Shown: positions 1 through 9,158, counted from the first letter of the stretch. The stretch is DNA of 58,716 bases from an uncultured Dokdonia sp. (GCF_937910895.1 NZ_CALEMI010000149.1:1-58716); one strand, 5' to 3'. The notes: generated from the letters alone by a model not told the origin. Numbers and translations are program-made.

Positions 1-1
1 T

Positions 2-385
2 GTCCCTCTTACAACTGGAAATTGGAAAGAAGTATCAAATATAAAAATTGAAAAAAATGAACTTATTTTATCTGTCAATGAACATAACGGAACGGTTTCT
101 GCTTTTTTTAAGAATATTCTTGATTGGCTCTCTAGAGTAGATCGTAATTTCTTAAGTGATACAAAGATTCTTTTAATGAGTACATCTCCTGGCGCCAGAG
201 GTGCTAAAATGGCATTAGAATATACCAAAGAGGTATTGCCACGTTTCGGTGGTACTGTTGTAGAGAGTTTTAGTTTCCCTTCATTTCAAGACAACTTTGA
301 TACGGAATCTAATACTATTAAAGATGCTACATTAGCTATGGGAGTAGATGAAGTTATCGCTTCTTTTCTTCAGGAAGTAAAGTGA
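2..385 (+). CDS. NAD(P)H-dependent FMN reductase family protein (5' truncated)
   Basis: The reading frame is open from the left window edge to a TGA at 383-385, so the N-terminus lies outside. The visible 127 residues include the flavodoxin-like stretch EHNGTVSAFFKNILDWLSR, the typical segment of NADPH-dependent FMN reductases that lies near the flavin, followed by KILLMSTSPGARGA and the end of the fold. Members reduce FMN or quinones with NAD(P)H in the cytosol. The missing N-terminus would hold the first phosphate-binding loop. An internal ATG at 176 exists, but conserved sequence upstream of it shows that it is not the start. The next gene is convergent and begins only 5 bp away. The family is fairly secure; the substrate is unknown. 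Confidence 0.8.
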   Translation, partial: VPLTTGNWKEVSNIKIEKNELILSVNEHNGTVSAFFKNILDWLSRVDRNFLSDTKILLMSTSPGARGAKMALEYTKEVLPRFGGTVVESFSFPSFQDNFDTESNTIKDATLAMGVDEVIASFLQEVK

Positions 386-390
386 TTATC

Positions 391-2082
391 TTATTTACCC
401 ATTTCTAATAAAGCAATATCAAATGGAGAGCTGAAGCTAACTTTCCCATCAATGACTCTTACTTTTTGTTTAGAATAGGTTTCAATGAGGTAGTCCGCTT
501 TCGCGAAAGCGTCATCAACAAAAAACTCTTTTTTTCCAAAGGGTAGATTCAAACCAACCACCACATGATCTGTGTACTTGCCTTTAGTCAAATGACGACT
601 AAAAATATAGTAGGGGTTGTTACTTATGACCGTATGTTTTCCTGCTCCTACCGCAGGGTGATTAGCTCTAAACTGACCTAGTTTTCTCCAATGTTCGAGT
701 ACTTTTTTTGTCTCCGTAGAATTTTTCTGATCATCCCAATTCATAAAACTACGTAGGGTAGCATCACCTTGGGTTCCTTCTATAACAAGGTTTCTGGCAC
801 TTTCATCACCATAATACACTTGTGATATTCCAGGGGTCAATAATAATTTTGTACCCGTCTCTTTTGCTTTCTTTCTTGTTATATCAAAGGGTTGTCCATC
901 ATCGTGAGAAGTGGCATAATTGGTGACGCTTACGTCTTTATGAGACGTATTGTTTATGCTGTCATATTTTGCAAACAGTGTTTCATAATCCCCTTGTGCA
1001 TCATATTTAAACTGAAAATTAATCAGGTTGTCAAATCCATTTGCAAAGTAATCTACCTTGGTGCCATCTCCAAAATCAAAGGCACGTCCACCATCGACAG
1101 AATAGTTATATACTTCTCCTAGCATAAAGAATTTATTATCGTCTAACACCTTATCAGGATGTGCCGTTTTATAAGCAGCAAATGCTTTTTCGGCTTGTTC
1201 ACGTAAGACTACCCAAGATGCCTCGTCTACGTGTTTTGCAGTATCTACACGATACGCATCTATGCCTAGTTCACGCACATAATCTGTGAGCCATTTGATA
1301 ATATAATTACGCGGTGTTTTCTTATATTCATTTTCAGTAAAAAAGGTGTTGAGTTCTTTTATTTCTTGCTCGTAGCGCCCTTCTGCTTTCCATTTTTCAA
1401 CAAGGTATTTTGGGAGTTCGACTTCTTTAGTACTTTCGGTAAGAATATCGGGTAAGTTTTCTACAAGACTACAGGCTGTTGTATTCTCATACGTAGAGAA
1501 TTTACAGTTAGGATCTTCTCTTGCCCAGTCTTCTCCCCAGAACGGATCTTGATTAGTCACGGGACCTGTATGATTTAATACCACATCCATCACAATACGG
1601 ATTCCATTGTTATGTGCAATATCTACCAATGCTTTTAATTCTTCCATGGTTCCAAAGTTAGGATCTAGCTGTGTCCAGTCTTTTGCCCAATATCCGTGAT
1701 ATCCGTAGGTGGCTCCTGTACCTTCATCTACCGCTCCGTGTATTTGCTCTACAACAGGTGTAAACCATAGTGCATTGATACCAAGTTCTTTAAAATATCC
1801 TTCTTCGATTTTGTCTTTGATCCCTTTGAGATCACCCCCTTCAAATCCTCGTAACACAGCTGTTTTCTTAGATCTGTCAAAATTAATATCGTTAGAAGGA
1901 TCACCATTATGAAAACGATCTGTCAACAGAAAATACATATTGGACGCTTCCCATAAAAAAGGGGTTGGTATTTCTACTTCTTCTACAGCAATATCGGGTA
2001 CGCTTTTTTCTGATGTATCTTCTTTACAGGCTGATACTAAAAACAATAAAATAAATAAGGAATAGAGCGTGTAATTCTTCAT
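391..2082 (-). CDS. GH13 alpha-amylase family lipoprotein
   Basis: This 563-residue secreted glycoside hydrolase probably hydrolyses alpha-1,4-glucans at the cell surface or in the periplasm. A lipoprotein signal (lipobox LVSAC, Cys19) starts the protein. The GH13 barrel motifs are in order: DVVLNH (166-171), YRVD with the nucleophile Asp280, the acid/base Glu323 in MLGEV, and SHDD (His393-Asp394). The C-terminal 100 or so residues look like the usual beta domain. The palindrome described elsewhere encodes AFAKA at 525-529 in that domain. It is transcribed divergently from menA. With the glg genes it suggests alpha-glucan metabolism, although it is not in that operon. The family is certain; the exact specificity is not. 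Confidence 0.92.
   Translation of the reverse strand: MKNYTLYSLFILLFLVSACKEDTSEKSVPDIAVEEVEIPTPFLWEASNMYFLLTDRFHNGDPSNDINFDRSKKTAVLRGFEGGDLKGIKDKIEEGYFKELGINALWFTPVVEQIHGAVDEGTGATYGYHGYWAKDWTQLDPNFGTMEELKALVDIAHNNGIRIVMDVVLNHTGPVTNQDPFWGEDWAREDPNCKFSTYENTTACSLVENLPDILTESTKEVELPKYLVEKWKAEGRYEQEIKELNTFFTENEYKKTPRNYIIKWLTDYVRELGIDAYRVDTAKHVDEASWVVLREQAEKAFAAYKTAHPDKVLDDNKFFMLGEVYNYSVDGGRAFDFGDGTKVDYFANGFDNLINFQFKYDAQGDYETLFAKYDSINNTSHKDVSVTNYATSHDDGQPFDITRKKAKETGTKLLLTPGISQVYYGDESARNLVIEGTQGDATLRSFMNWDDQKNSTETKKVLEHWRKLGQFRANHPAVGAGKHTVISNNPYYIFSRHLTKGKYTDHVVVGLNLPFGKKEFFVDDAFAKADYLIETYSKQKVRVIDGKVSFSSPFDIALLEMGK
496..511. repeat. Palindrome copy 1 (CGCTTTCGCGAAAGCG), coding
   Basis: Perfect 16-bp palindrome inside the GH13 gene, read as AFAKA (residues 525-529). 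Confidence 0.95.
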
Positions 2083-2132
2083 AATGATTTATTTGAAAAG
2101 CTAAGCTACTAAATTGCATTTAAAAAGCAATC

Positions 2133-2150
2133 CTTTTCGCGCAAAGCGAA
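2133..2150. repeat. Degenerate palindrome copy, intergenic
   Basis: TTTTCGCGCAAAGCGAAAG in the spacer between the divergent GH13 gene and menA resembles the right part of the palindrome with one extra C. It may be a decayed copy. Confidence 0.4.
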
Positions 2151-2160
2151 AGAAAATAAG

Positions 2161-2168
2161 TATTTTTG
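2161..2168 (+). promoter_or_regulatory. Possible -7 promoter element for menA
   Basis: TATTTTTG fits the Bacteroidota -7 consensus TAnnTTTG and lies 20 bp before the menA start. No convincing TTG element is seen at the expected -33 distance, so this is weak. Confidence 0.25.
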
Positions 2169-2187
2169 GTATTATAAAAATTGATTT

Positions 2188-3096
2188 ATGTCATCTTTAA
2201 AAGCTTGGATTCAAGCGGCTAGATTACGCACCTTGCCATTATCAATATCAGGAATATTAGTAGGAGGCGGGATGGCTGTACGTACTGGTTTTTTTGATTG
2301 GAGGATATGTGTATGTGCATTGTTAGCTACTTTAGGATTTCAGATCTTATCTAATTATGCAAATGATTATGGCGATGGCGTAAAAGGGACAGATAATGAA
2401 GATAGAGTAGGGCCCATGCGTGCGATGCAAAGCGGATTGCTTACAGCTTCCGATCTCAGAAAGGGAATTATCGTTACGTCCATCATTACAATTATTGTCG
2501 TTATTTATTTGATTTATATCGCTTTTGGAGCAGATCAATTAGTGCTTTCACTGGTGTTTATGTTTTTGGGGATCAGTGCTATTGTCTCTGCTATTAAATA
2601 TACGGTGGGCAAAAGTGCGTATGGATATAAAGGGTTAGGAGATGTTTTTGTGTTTTTATTTTTTGGACTAGTTGCCGTGATGGGTTCTTATTTTTTATAT
2701 GCACAACAACTTCCCTTAGTTCATTTTTTAGGCGCTATTACGATTGGTTTATTATCTACAACAGTATTACATCTCAATAATATGCGAGACCGTGTACAAG
2801 ATCAGAAAGTAGGAAAAAACACATTGGCAGTGATGTTAGGACAACACGGTGCTTTGCGTTATCACAATATCTTATTTGGTTGTAGTATCTTGAGTTGGTT
2901 AGGTTATTTACTGCTTTCTCATGCAGAACCGATTTTATTTATGAGTTGTTTGGCTTTTTTACCATTGTTAGCTCATTTTATAAAAGTGCAAAAAACAAAA
3001 AATCATATCTTATTAGATCCGCAATTAAAAGTGGTGGCATTATCTACTTTTTTACTTTCGGTGTTATTCTTTACCATTGCATACGTCACTATTTAA
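2188..3096 (+). CDS. menA: 1,4-dihydroxy-2-naphthoate polyprenyltransferase MenA
   Basis: MenA attaches the polyprenyl chain to 1,4-dihydroxy-2-naphthoate in the inner membrane, giving demethylmenaquinone. The 302-residue protein is hydrophobic throughout with about eight or nine membrane segments. It carries the two UbiA-type Asp-rich motifs: NYANDYGDGVKGTD (56-69) and the later LNNMRDRVQDQKVGKNT. Length and motifs fit MenA. It is the first gene of the cluster menA-menC-CPBP protease-menE, and menC follows only 9 bp after its stop. The ATG at 2188 gives the standard N-terminus with the LRTLPLS motif. Confidence is high because of the men neighbours. Confidence 0.95.
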   Translation: MSSLKAWIQAARLRTLPLSISGILVGGGMAVRTGFFDWRICVCALLATLGFQILSNYANDYGDGVKGTDNEDRVGPMRAMQSGLLTASDLRKGIIVTSIITIIVVIYLIYIAFGADQLVLSLVFMFLGISAIVSAIKYTVGKSAYGYKGLGDVFVFLFFGLVAVMGSYFLYAQQLPLVHFLGAITIGLLSTTVLHLNNMRDRVQDQKVGKNTLAVMLGQHGALRYHNILFGCSILSWLGYLLLSHAEPILFMSCLAFLPLLAHFIKVQKTKNHILLDPQLKVVALSTFLLSVLFFTIAYVTI

Positions 3097-3105
3097 ACTT
3101 TTTTT

Positions 3106-4155
3106 TTGAAAGCTACCTATCATAAACATATTCTCAATTTTAAAAGAGCCAGCGGTACGTCTAGAGGGGTTTTAAAAACAAAAGAGACTTGGTATATCGT
3201 CGTAGAAGATGGTGCTAAAAAAGGAATCGGAGAATGCGGTATTTTAAGAGGATTAAGTTTTGACGATCGCCCAGATTATGAAGAACGCTTGCGATGGACG
3301 TGTGCAAATATCGCCAAAGGTTCAGACGTTCTTTGGGAAGCACTTAAAGACTTTCCGAGCATTCAATTTGGTGTGGAGATGGCGTTTCTTTCTTTGAAAT
3401 CTTCAGATCCTTTTGTGTTGTTTCCATCCAAATTCACAGATCATACAGATGCTATTGCAATCAACGGCTTGGTGTGGATGGGCGATGAAGTATTTATGAA
3501 AGAGCAGATAGAAGAAAAACTAGCTGCAGGTTTTGATTGTATCAAGATGAAAATAGGGGCTATTGATTTTGAAAAAGAGCTAGCGTTGCTTCGGTTTATA
3601 CGGACGCATTACGATGCTTCAAAAATCACATTACGAGTAGATGCGAATGGTGGGTTTGCTTTCGCGAAAGCAAAAAAAGTTTTAAAACAATTGGCGACCT
3701 TAGATATCCATTCTATAGAACAACCTATCGCAGTGAGGAATTGGGAACAGATGAAAGAACTTTGCGCTGAAACCCCAACGCCTATTGCACTAGACGAAGA
3801 ATTAATTGGCATCACAGATGTAACAAAAAAACGAGATTTACTACAAACCGTACGGCCACAATACATCATATTGAAACCAAGTTTTATAGGTGGATTCCGA
3901 GGAAGTAAAGAATGGATAGATCAAGTAGAAGCACTAGGCATACAATGGTGGATCACCTCTGCTTTAGAAAGCAATGTAGGATTGAACGCCATTGCACAAT
4001 GGACGTACAAATTACAAGCCGAAGGACCACAAGGACTGGGTACCGGAAGCCTTTTTACAAACAATATACAATCGCCTCTAGAAGTAAGAGCAGGGGCTTT
4101 ACATTACAATAATCAACTAGATTGGAATTTTAATACAGATACATTATGTTTATAG
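3106..4155 (+). CDS. menC: o-succinylbenzoate synthase MenC (TTG start)
   Basis: MenC dehydrates SHCHC to o-succinylbenzoate. The 349-residue protein has all enolase-superfamily residues: KMK (Lys147, Lys149), the metal ligands Asp179 in RVDANGG, Glu205 in HSIEQP and Asp230 in IALDEE, and Lys257 in IILKPS. The menA stop codon (3094-3096) is in the same frame just upstream and no ATG follows before conserved sequence, so TTG at 3106 is the only workable start. The palindrome encodes AFAKA at 185-189, right after the DANGGF loop. The 3' end overlaps the next gene by 10 bp, indicating translational coupling. The family also contains dipeptide epimerases, but the men context decides for MenC. Confidence 0.93.
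   Translation: MKATYHKHILNFKRASGTSRGVLKTKETWYIVVEDGAKKGIGECGILRGLSFDDRPDYEERLRWTCANIAKGSDVLWEALKDFPSIQFGVEMAFLSLKSSDPFVLFPSKFTDHTDAIAINGLVWMGDEVFMKEQIEEKLAAGFDCIKMKIGAIDFEKELALLRFIRTHYDASKITLRVDANGGFAFAKAKKVLKQLATLDIHSIEQPIAVRNWEQMKELCAETPTPIALDEELIGITDVTKKRDLLQTVRPQYIILKPSFIGGFRGSKEWIDQVEALGIQWWITSALESNVGLNAIAQWTYKLQAEGPQGLGTGSLFTNNIQSPLEVRAGALHYNNQLDWNFNTDTLCL
3658..3671. repeat. Palindrome copy 2 (GCTTTCGCGAAAGC), coding
   Basis: Perfect 14-bp core inside menC, read as AFAKA (residues 185-189). Confidence 0.95.
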
Positions 4156-5105
4156 AACAAGCTTATAAAGGGTTACACGATTGGTGGAGATATTTGTTAG
4201 GATTTTTTGCCATATTTATTTTAGGATGGCAAATCATAGGGGTGATTCCAATATTTGCGAGTGCCTTTGCTAGGTCATCTAGTATGGGAGCGTTTTTGAA
4301 ATCTTCTGAAGAGATGTTTTTAAATCTCTATGAAGGAGAGAGCAATCTCTATTTAGTTTTGATGTTATTCACATTTATAGGAGGACTCATTGTATTGATT
4401 CCTGTTGTAAAATATTTCCATAAGCAAAAGTTTGTAACGATGCTTACAGCTAGACCTAAGCTAGATTGGAAACGAATATTCTTTGCTTTTGGCATTTGGG
4501 CGGCTTTTTCTATTATCACTACGATCATAGCGTATTATGCCTCACCAGAAGATCTACAATGGAATTTTAATTTAATGCCCTTCTTGGGATTGCTTGCTAT
4601 TACTTTACTGATGTTGCCTTTGCAAACTAGCTTTGAAGAATTTTTGTTCAGAGGATATCTAATGCAAGGTGTAGGAATGATAGCTAAAAACAGGTGGGTA
4701 CCTTTGCTTTTTACATCATTGGTTTTTGGATTGATGCATGCATTTAATCCTGAAATTGAAAAATTAGGATACAGTGTATTATCTATCTATATAGGTTTAG
4801 GATTCTTTTTAGGAATCATCACATTAATGGATGATGGTATGGAGTTGGCTTTAGGCTTTCACGCGGCTAATAACATGATTATAGCCTTGTTAGTAACATC
4901 AGATTGGACGGCTTTACAAACGAATTCTATATTTCTTGATGTATCAGAACCCTCTGCCATCGGTCAAATTGTACCTATATTCATTATTTTACCTATCTTA
5001 TTATTTGTATTTGCCAAAAAATACAAATGGACAAATTGGAAAGACAAATTAACAGGACGTATCCTTCCTAAAGAAATTATAGAAGTAGAAGTACTTGAAA
5101 ATTAA
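4146..5105 (+). CDS. CPBP family intramembrane metalloprotease
   Basis: This is a 319-residue polytopic membrane protein of the CPBP (CAAX protease and bacteriocin-processing, Abi) family. The three signature motifs are present: EEFLFRG (164-170), His198 in FGLMHAF, and HAANN (His239, Asn242/243). Members are putative glutamic or metal-dependent intramembrane proteases; substrates are mostly unknown. It starts 10 bp inside menC, giving a tightly coupled men transcript, and menE follows 53 bp later. Nothing in the sequence shows a role in menaquinone synthesis, so the position may only mean co-expression. The family call is secure, the function open. Confidence 0.9.
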   Translation: MFIEQAYKGLHDWWRYLLGFFAIFILGWQIIGVIPIFASAFARSSSMGAFLKSSEEMFLNLYEGESNLYLVLMLFTFIGGLIVLIPVVKYFHKQKFVTMLTARPKLDWKRIFFAFGIWAAFSIITTIIAYYASPEDLQWNFNLMPFLGLLAITLLMLPLQTSFEEFLFRGYLMQGVGMIAKNRWVPLLFTSLVFGLMHAFNPEIEKLGYSVLSIYIGLGFFLGIITLMDDGMELALGFHAANNMIIALLVTSDWTALQTNSIFLDVSEPSAIGQIVPIFIILPILLFVFAKKYKWTNWKDKLTGRILPKEIIEVEVLEN

Positions 5106-5158
5106 TGATAACATTAAGGTAACTTTTGCTTTATACAAAGGGTCTACTTTAGTTAATT

Positions 5159-6250
5159 ATGGTAGAAAGTAAAGAGCGATATACACGTGTACATCCCAAA
5201 TTCAAATTGAATGGGACGTCTTATTCTATGGCTTCTTTGCGAGCATTGGCGTACGATTTTATAAAAGAAGGCGAGCCTTATGAAGAGTCCGTAGGAACAT
5301 TTTTATTGGACTGGCTGAATGATAAATCCTATGTTACGGTAAAAACCTCAGGGTCTACAGGTGCTCCCAAAGCGATAAAGATTAAAAAAATACACATGTT
5401 TAATAGTGCGAAGGCAACTGCTAAGCATTTTAAACTTCCAGAAAAAACAACCGCATTACTATGCTTGCCTGCCGATTTTATTGCAGGTAAAATGATGTTG
5501 GTACGGGCAATGGTTTTAGGATGGCATATAGACATGGCGCAACCTACCTCCAATCCTTTGGATACCGTATATCGTCGCTATGATTTTTGTGCGATGACGC
5601 CTTTTCAGTTAGACAACTCCTTATCTAGATTACATCTTCTTTCAAAGCTCATTGTCGGTGGCGGTGCTATTTCTGAGGTATTACTAAAAAGACTACAGGG
5701 AATTTCTACCAAAGTATATGAAACGTACGGAATGACAGAAACCGTAACACATATTGCTGCTAGGCGTGTCAATCCTAAAAAGAAAAAGGAAGGACGTATT
5801 CCTTTTAAAACCCTATCAAAAGTAAGCGTTCACACAGATGATCGTGGCTGTCTTGTCATCAAAGCACCCTTGGTAAGTACAGATCCTGTGATCACAAATG
5901 ATTTGGTGCAGCTAGAGACGTATAAGAAGTTTATTTGGTTAGGTCGGGTGGATAATGTGATTAATAGTGGCGGTATAAAACTATATCCCGAACAGATAGA
6001 GCACAAGTTATCTCCTATGATTGATGTACCTTTTTTTGTCGCCGGAATCCCAGATGATGCGTTAGGAGAGAAGTTAGTTTTATTTGTAGAGCAGGAGGAA
6101 GAGTTCGCTTTCGCGAAAGCGGAATACGACTCCACCCATTTTGAAAAATATGAAATTCCTAAAACTATTTTCTCTATCCCAAGGTTTGAACGCACCGTAA
6201 ACGGAAAGCTGCAAAGAGGGCAAACCGTCTATAAAATGCTCAAAGCATAA
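5159..6250 (+). CDS. menE: o-succinylbenzoate-CoA ligase MenE
   Basis: MenE activates o-succinylbenzoate with ATP and CoA. The protein is short (363 residues) for an acyl-CoA ligase because the N-terminal part is reduced, as is common in Bacteroidota MenE. ANL motifs are clear: phosphate loop TSGSTGAPK (63-71), YETYGMTET, WLGRVDNVINSGG, and the C-terminal catalytic Lys in TVNGKLQRG. The palindrome encodes AFAKA at 317-321 in the variable part of the C-terminal lid domain. It closes the men cluster. The ATG at 5159 is preceded by a 53-bp gap after the CPBP gene. Confidence 0.93.
   Translation: MVESKERYTRVHPKFKLNGTSYSMASLRALAYDFIKEGEPYEESVGTFLLDWLNDKSYVTVKTSGSTGAPKAIKIKKIHMFNSAKATAKHFKLPEKTTALLCLPADFIAGKMMLVRAMVLGWHIDMAQPTSNPLDTVYRRYDFCAMTPFQLDNSLSRLHLLSKLIVGGGAISEVLLKRLQGISTKVYETYGMTETVTHIAARRVNPKKKKEGRIPFKTLSKVSVHTDDRGCLVIKAPLVSTDPVITNDLVQLETYKKFIWLGRVDNVINSGGIKLYPEQIEHKLSPMIDVPFFVAGIPDDALGEKLVLFVEQEEEFAFAKAEYDSTHFEKYEIPKTIFSIPRFERTVNGKLQRGQTVYKMLKA
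6106..6121. repeat. Palindrome copy 3 (CGCTTTCGCGAAAGCG), coding
   Basis: Perfect 16-bp palindrome inside menE, read as AFAKA (residues 317-321). Confidence 0.95.
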
Positions 6251-6333
6251 GTATCATTTCTTCAAAAAGTAGACTTCCCTCATCCGATGGGTAAGTTCCC
6301 TCATTGTTTATTTTATATACTGTTATTCTAAAG

Positions 6334-6341
6334 TAGGTTTG
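6334..6341 (+). promoter_or_regulatory. Possible -7 promoter element for the VWA gene
   Basis: TAGGTTTG matches TAnnTTTG, 25 bp before the ATG at 6366. A TTG at 6304-6306 is slightly too far away for the usual -33 element. Confidence 0.25.
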
Positions 6342-6365
6342 GATTGAATTTAAAAATCTAAAGCC

Positions 6366-8456
6366 ATGAAAACAATATTACAAATTGCCATCGTATTATT
6401 AATCCAACTACCTCTTTTTGCACAAACCATCACGATAAACGGTACCGTAAGTGAAGAAAACGGTCCACTTCCTGGAGCTTGTGTGCTTATAAAAGGAACG
6501 TCTAGTCAAGTCGCTACAGATTTTGACGGAAACTATACCATAAAAGCAAAATCAACTGATGTATTGGTATTTTCTTATGTGGGGTATACAAGACAAGAAG
6601 TTACCGTAGGAACACAAACCACTATTAATGTCACACTAGCATCAGATAATGTACTAGATGAGGTTATTGTCACTGCTCAAGGAATAAAGCGAGAAAAGAA
6701 AGCTTTTGGGTATGCTGTGAGTACTGTATCATCAGAAGAAATGTCAAGTAGAAAACAGAAACGAACATCACTCTCTACTATTCTAAATGGACGAGTAGTA
6801 GGAGCTAATGTCATAGAGAGTACTCAAAAAATACAAAGAAATACTCAAAAGTATATTTCTAAAAATGCACCTATCTATATCGTTGATGGAGTTCCTATTG
6901 ACCCATCACACGTAGACTTAGTAAAAAATATAGATCAAGATGTAATTGAAAGAAAGACAGTGCATGCTCCTAGCGAGAGTATCAAACTATTTGGATCAGA
7001 AGCAAGAAATGGTTGTGTAATTATTACTACCAAAAAAGGAAATTATCGTGTAGAGAATGACGAGAGTTATAAGGCATTGTTTGAAAACCAATTTAAGAGT
7101 GTAATGTTTGATCCACTCTCTACTATGTCTATAGATGTGGATAAAGCAGGATATAGCAACGTACGCAGAATGATCAATAACGGACAGGAAATTCCGATAT
7201 ATGCTGTAAAAATTGAGGAGATGATTAATTATTTTGACTATAATTATGCGCCACCTACAGATGATAAACCTTTTGCTGTACATTCAGAAGTAGTAGAAAC
7301 TCCGTGGAATAAAGATACACAGTTAGTACGCATCGGGCTTAAAGGAAAAGAATTAAACACCGATGAACTTCCAGCGTCTAACTTGACATTTTTGATTGAT
7401 GTTTCTGGATCAATGTCTAGTGCAAATAAGCTGCCTTTATTACAATCTGCTTTTGGAGTATTAGTAAAAAAGCTACGAAAAGAAGACAAGGTTTCTATTG
7501 TGGTCTATGCAGGGGCTGCTGGTGTTGTATTAGAACCTACTTCTGGAGATCAAAAAGAAAGAATTATGAACGCTATCAATAATCTAAGTGCAGGAGGATC
7601 TACTGCAGGAGGACAAGGCATAGAACTTGCGTATAAGTTAGCAAAAGAGCATTTTATTAAGAAGGGGAATAATCGTGTGATTCTCGCTACCGATGGAGAT
7701 TTTAATGTAGGACAAAGTGGTGATGACGATATGCAACGGTTGATTGAAGAAAAAAGAGATTCTGGTATATTCTTAACTTGTTTAGGCTTTGGTATGGGGA
7801 ATTATAAAGATTCAAAACTAGAAACACTGGCTGATAAAGGAAATGGAAATCACGCTTACATCGATACGATGCAAGAAGCACATAAATTTTTAGGAAAAGA
7901 ATTTGGTGGTACACTATATACCATTGCAAAAGATGTAAAAATTCAAGTAGAGTTTAATCCAACACTTGTAAAATCATATCGTTTGATAGGTTATGAAAAT
8001 AGATTACTTGCCAATGAAGATTTTGCAGATGACAAAAAAGATGCAGGAGAGATTGGAAGTGGACATACAGTAACAGCACTTTATGAAATTGTTCTAGTAG
8101 ATTCTTCGTATGATCCTGTTCCAGATAATACCCTCAAATACCAAACTCAAAAGATAAATAATCCTGTGATGGATAATGAGTTACTCACTGTAAAATTCAG
8201 ATATAAAGCTCCTGAAGGAACACAAAGTAAATTATTTTCTGAAATCGTCTATAATAAAGTAAAACCGATAGCTACAGCGAGTGAAGATGTGAAATTTATT
8301 TCGGCGGTAGCGATGTTTGGAATGCAACTTAGAGATTCAAAATTCACAAAAAATACAACCCAAGAAGATGTACTAGTACTCGCACAATCAGGTAGAGGCG
8401 AAGATGAAGATGGTTTTAGAGCAGAGTTTATTCGTCTTGTGAAAACAAGAAATTAA
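6366..8456 (+). CDS. SusC-plug/YfbK-type VWA fusion protein
   Basis: This is a 696-residue exported protein. Signal peptide (1-20, ending LFAQ) is followed by a carboxypeptidase-regulatory-like beta domain (about 22-95), then a segment like the TonB-dependent plug of SusC proteins (LDEVIVTAQGIKREKKAFGY, about 98-220). It then switches to a YfbK-like N-terminal domain (FDPLSTMSIDVDKAGYSNVRR) and a von Willebrand factor A domain with an intact MIDAS motif DVSGS (Asp345, Ser347, Ser349), then a YfbK-type C-terminal domain. There is no beta-barrel. VWA domains bind partners through a metal ion; the plug-like part may dock to an envelope machine. The adjacent gene 8526-9158 is a degraded relative. 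The molecular role is unknown. Confidence 0.85.
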   Translation: MKTILQIAIVLLIQLPLFAQTITINGTVSEENGPLPGACVLIKGTSSQVATDFDGNYTIKAKSTDVLVFSYVGYTRQEVTVGTQTTINVTLASDNVLDEVIVTAQGIKREKKAFGYAVSTVSSEEMSSRKQKRTSLSTILNGRVVGANVIESTQKIQRNTQKYISKNAPIYIVDGVPIDPSHVDLVKNIDQDVIERKTVHAPSESIKLFGSEARNGCVIITTKKGNYRVENDESYKALFENQFKSVMFDPLSTMSIDVDKAGYSNVRRMINNGQEIPIYAVKIEEMINYFDYNYAPPTDDKPFAVHSEVVETPWNKDTQLVRIGLKGKELNTDELPASNLTFLIDVSGSMSSANKLPLLQSAFGVLVKKLRKEDKVSIVVYAGAAGVVLEPTSGDQKERIMNAINNLSAGGSTAGGQGIELAYKLAKEHFIKKGNNRVILATDGDFNVGQSGDDDMQRLIEEKRDSGIFLTCLGFGMGNYKDSKLETLADKGNGNHAYIDTMQEAHKFLGKEFGGTLYTIAKDVKIQVEFNPTLVKSYRLIGYENRLLANEDFADDKKDAGEIGSGHTVTALYEIVLVDSSYDPVPDNTLKYQTQKINNPVMDNELLTVKFRYKAPEGTQSKLFSEIVYNKVKPIATASEDVKFISAVAMFGMQLRDSKFTKNTTQEDVLVLAQSGRGEDEDGFRAEFIRLVKTRN

Positions 8457-8525
8457 TACCACCACTATAGATCCACTTATAAGGAAGAGTTTATACACTC
8501 AGTAATAATTTAAAATAGAGAACAC

Positions 8526-9158
8526 ATGAAAACATATATCATTTATATAGTACTTATACTTACGACAATACAAATAAGAGCACAAGAAGACGTTTCTACA
8601 ACAGTCATTAAATTAAAAGATTTAATCACTCATGCAGCAGATTCATATCCAAATGAAGAACCACAACAAATTTATTTATTAATAGAAACAGGCGTCTCAG
8701 GCGTCTCTTCAGATCATCGGTTCTTTTTAGAACAGGGCGTGCAATTATTGCTAAAAAGATTGCAGCCGGAAGACAAAATAGCTATTGGCACCTATGGAGG
8801 AAGTAATACAACAATTGTATCTTATACAGAAGCTTCTAATGCAAGTCATATACTTAATGAATTACAAAAAATATATACCATCACTCATCAAAACACTGGC
8901 AATGACGGTATAGATATCGCATATCAGTTTGCAAAAAACCATTATGTAGAAGATTCAGAAAATAAAGTGATTATGATGCGTAATGATCAAGTGACAGGAA
9001 ATACCATCGTTACAAACGCCTCAGTAGAAAAAGAAAGTAAACATAAAATGACAAGAGCTGAGCGTAAAGAAGCTGGACAGCCGTATAAATTAGGAGGCGC
9101 TATCGCCATTACAGCACTTAGTATTTTACCAGAAGTACTAGAAATAATCAAAGATTAA
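8526..9158 (+). CDS. Degenerate VWA-like exported protein
   Basis: This 210-residue protein has a signal peptide ending in IRAQ. Its body aligns by eye with the VWA domain of the preceding gene: IYLLIETGVSGVSS parallels TFLIDVSGSMSS, LLLKRLQPEDKIAIGTYGG parallels LVKKLRKEDKVSIVVYAG, and GIDIAYQFAKNHYVEDSENKVI parallels GIELAYKLAKEHFIKKGNNRVI. The MIDAS Asp-x-Ser-x-Ser is lost (ETGVS), so metal-dependent binding should be gone. A hydrophobic segment lies near the C-terminus. It is probably co-transcribed with 6366-8456, 69 bp upstream. It is either a repurposed or a decaying paralogue. Confidence 0.7.
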   Translation: MKTYIIYIVLILTTIQIRAQEDVSTTVIKLKDLITHAADSYPNEEPQQIYLLIETGVSGVSSDHRFFLEQGVQLLLKRLQPEDKIAIGTYGGSNTTIVSYTEASNASHILNELQKIYTITHQNTGNDGIDIAYQFAKNHYVEDSENKVIMMRNDQVTGNTIVTNASVEKESKHKMTRAERKEAGQPYKLGGAIAITALSILPEVLEIIKD

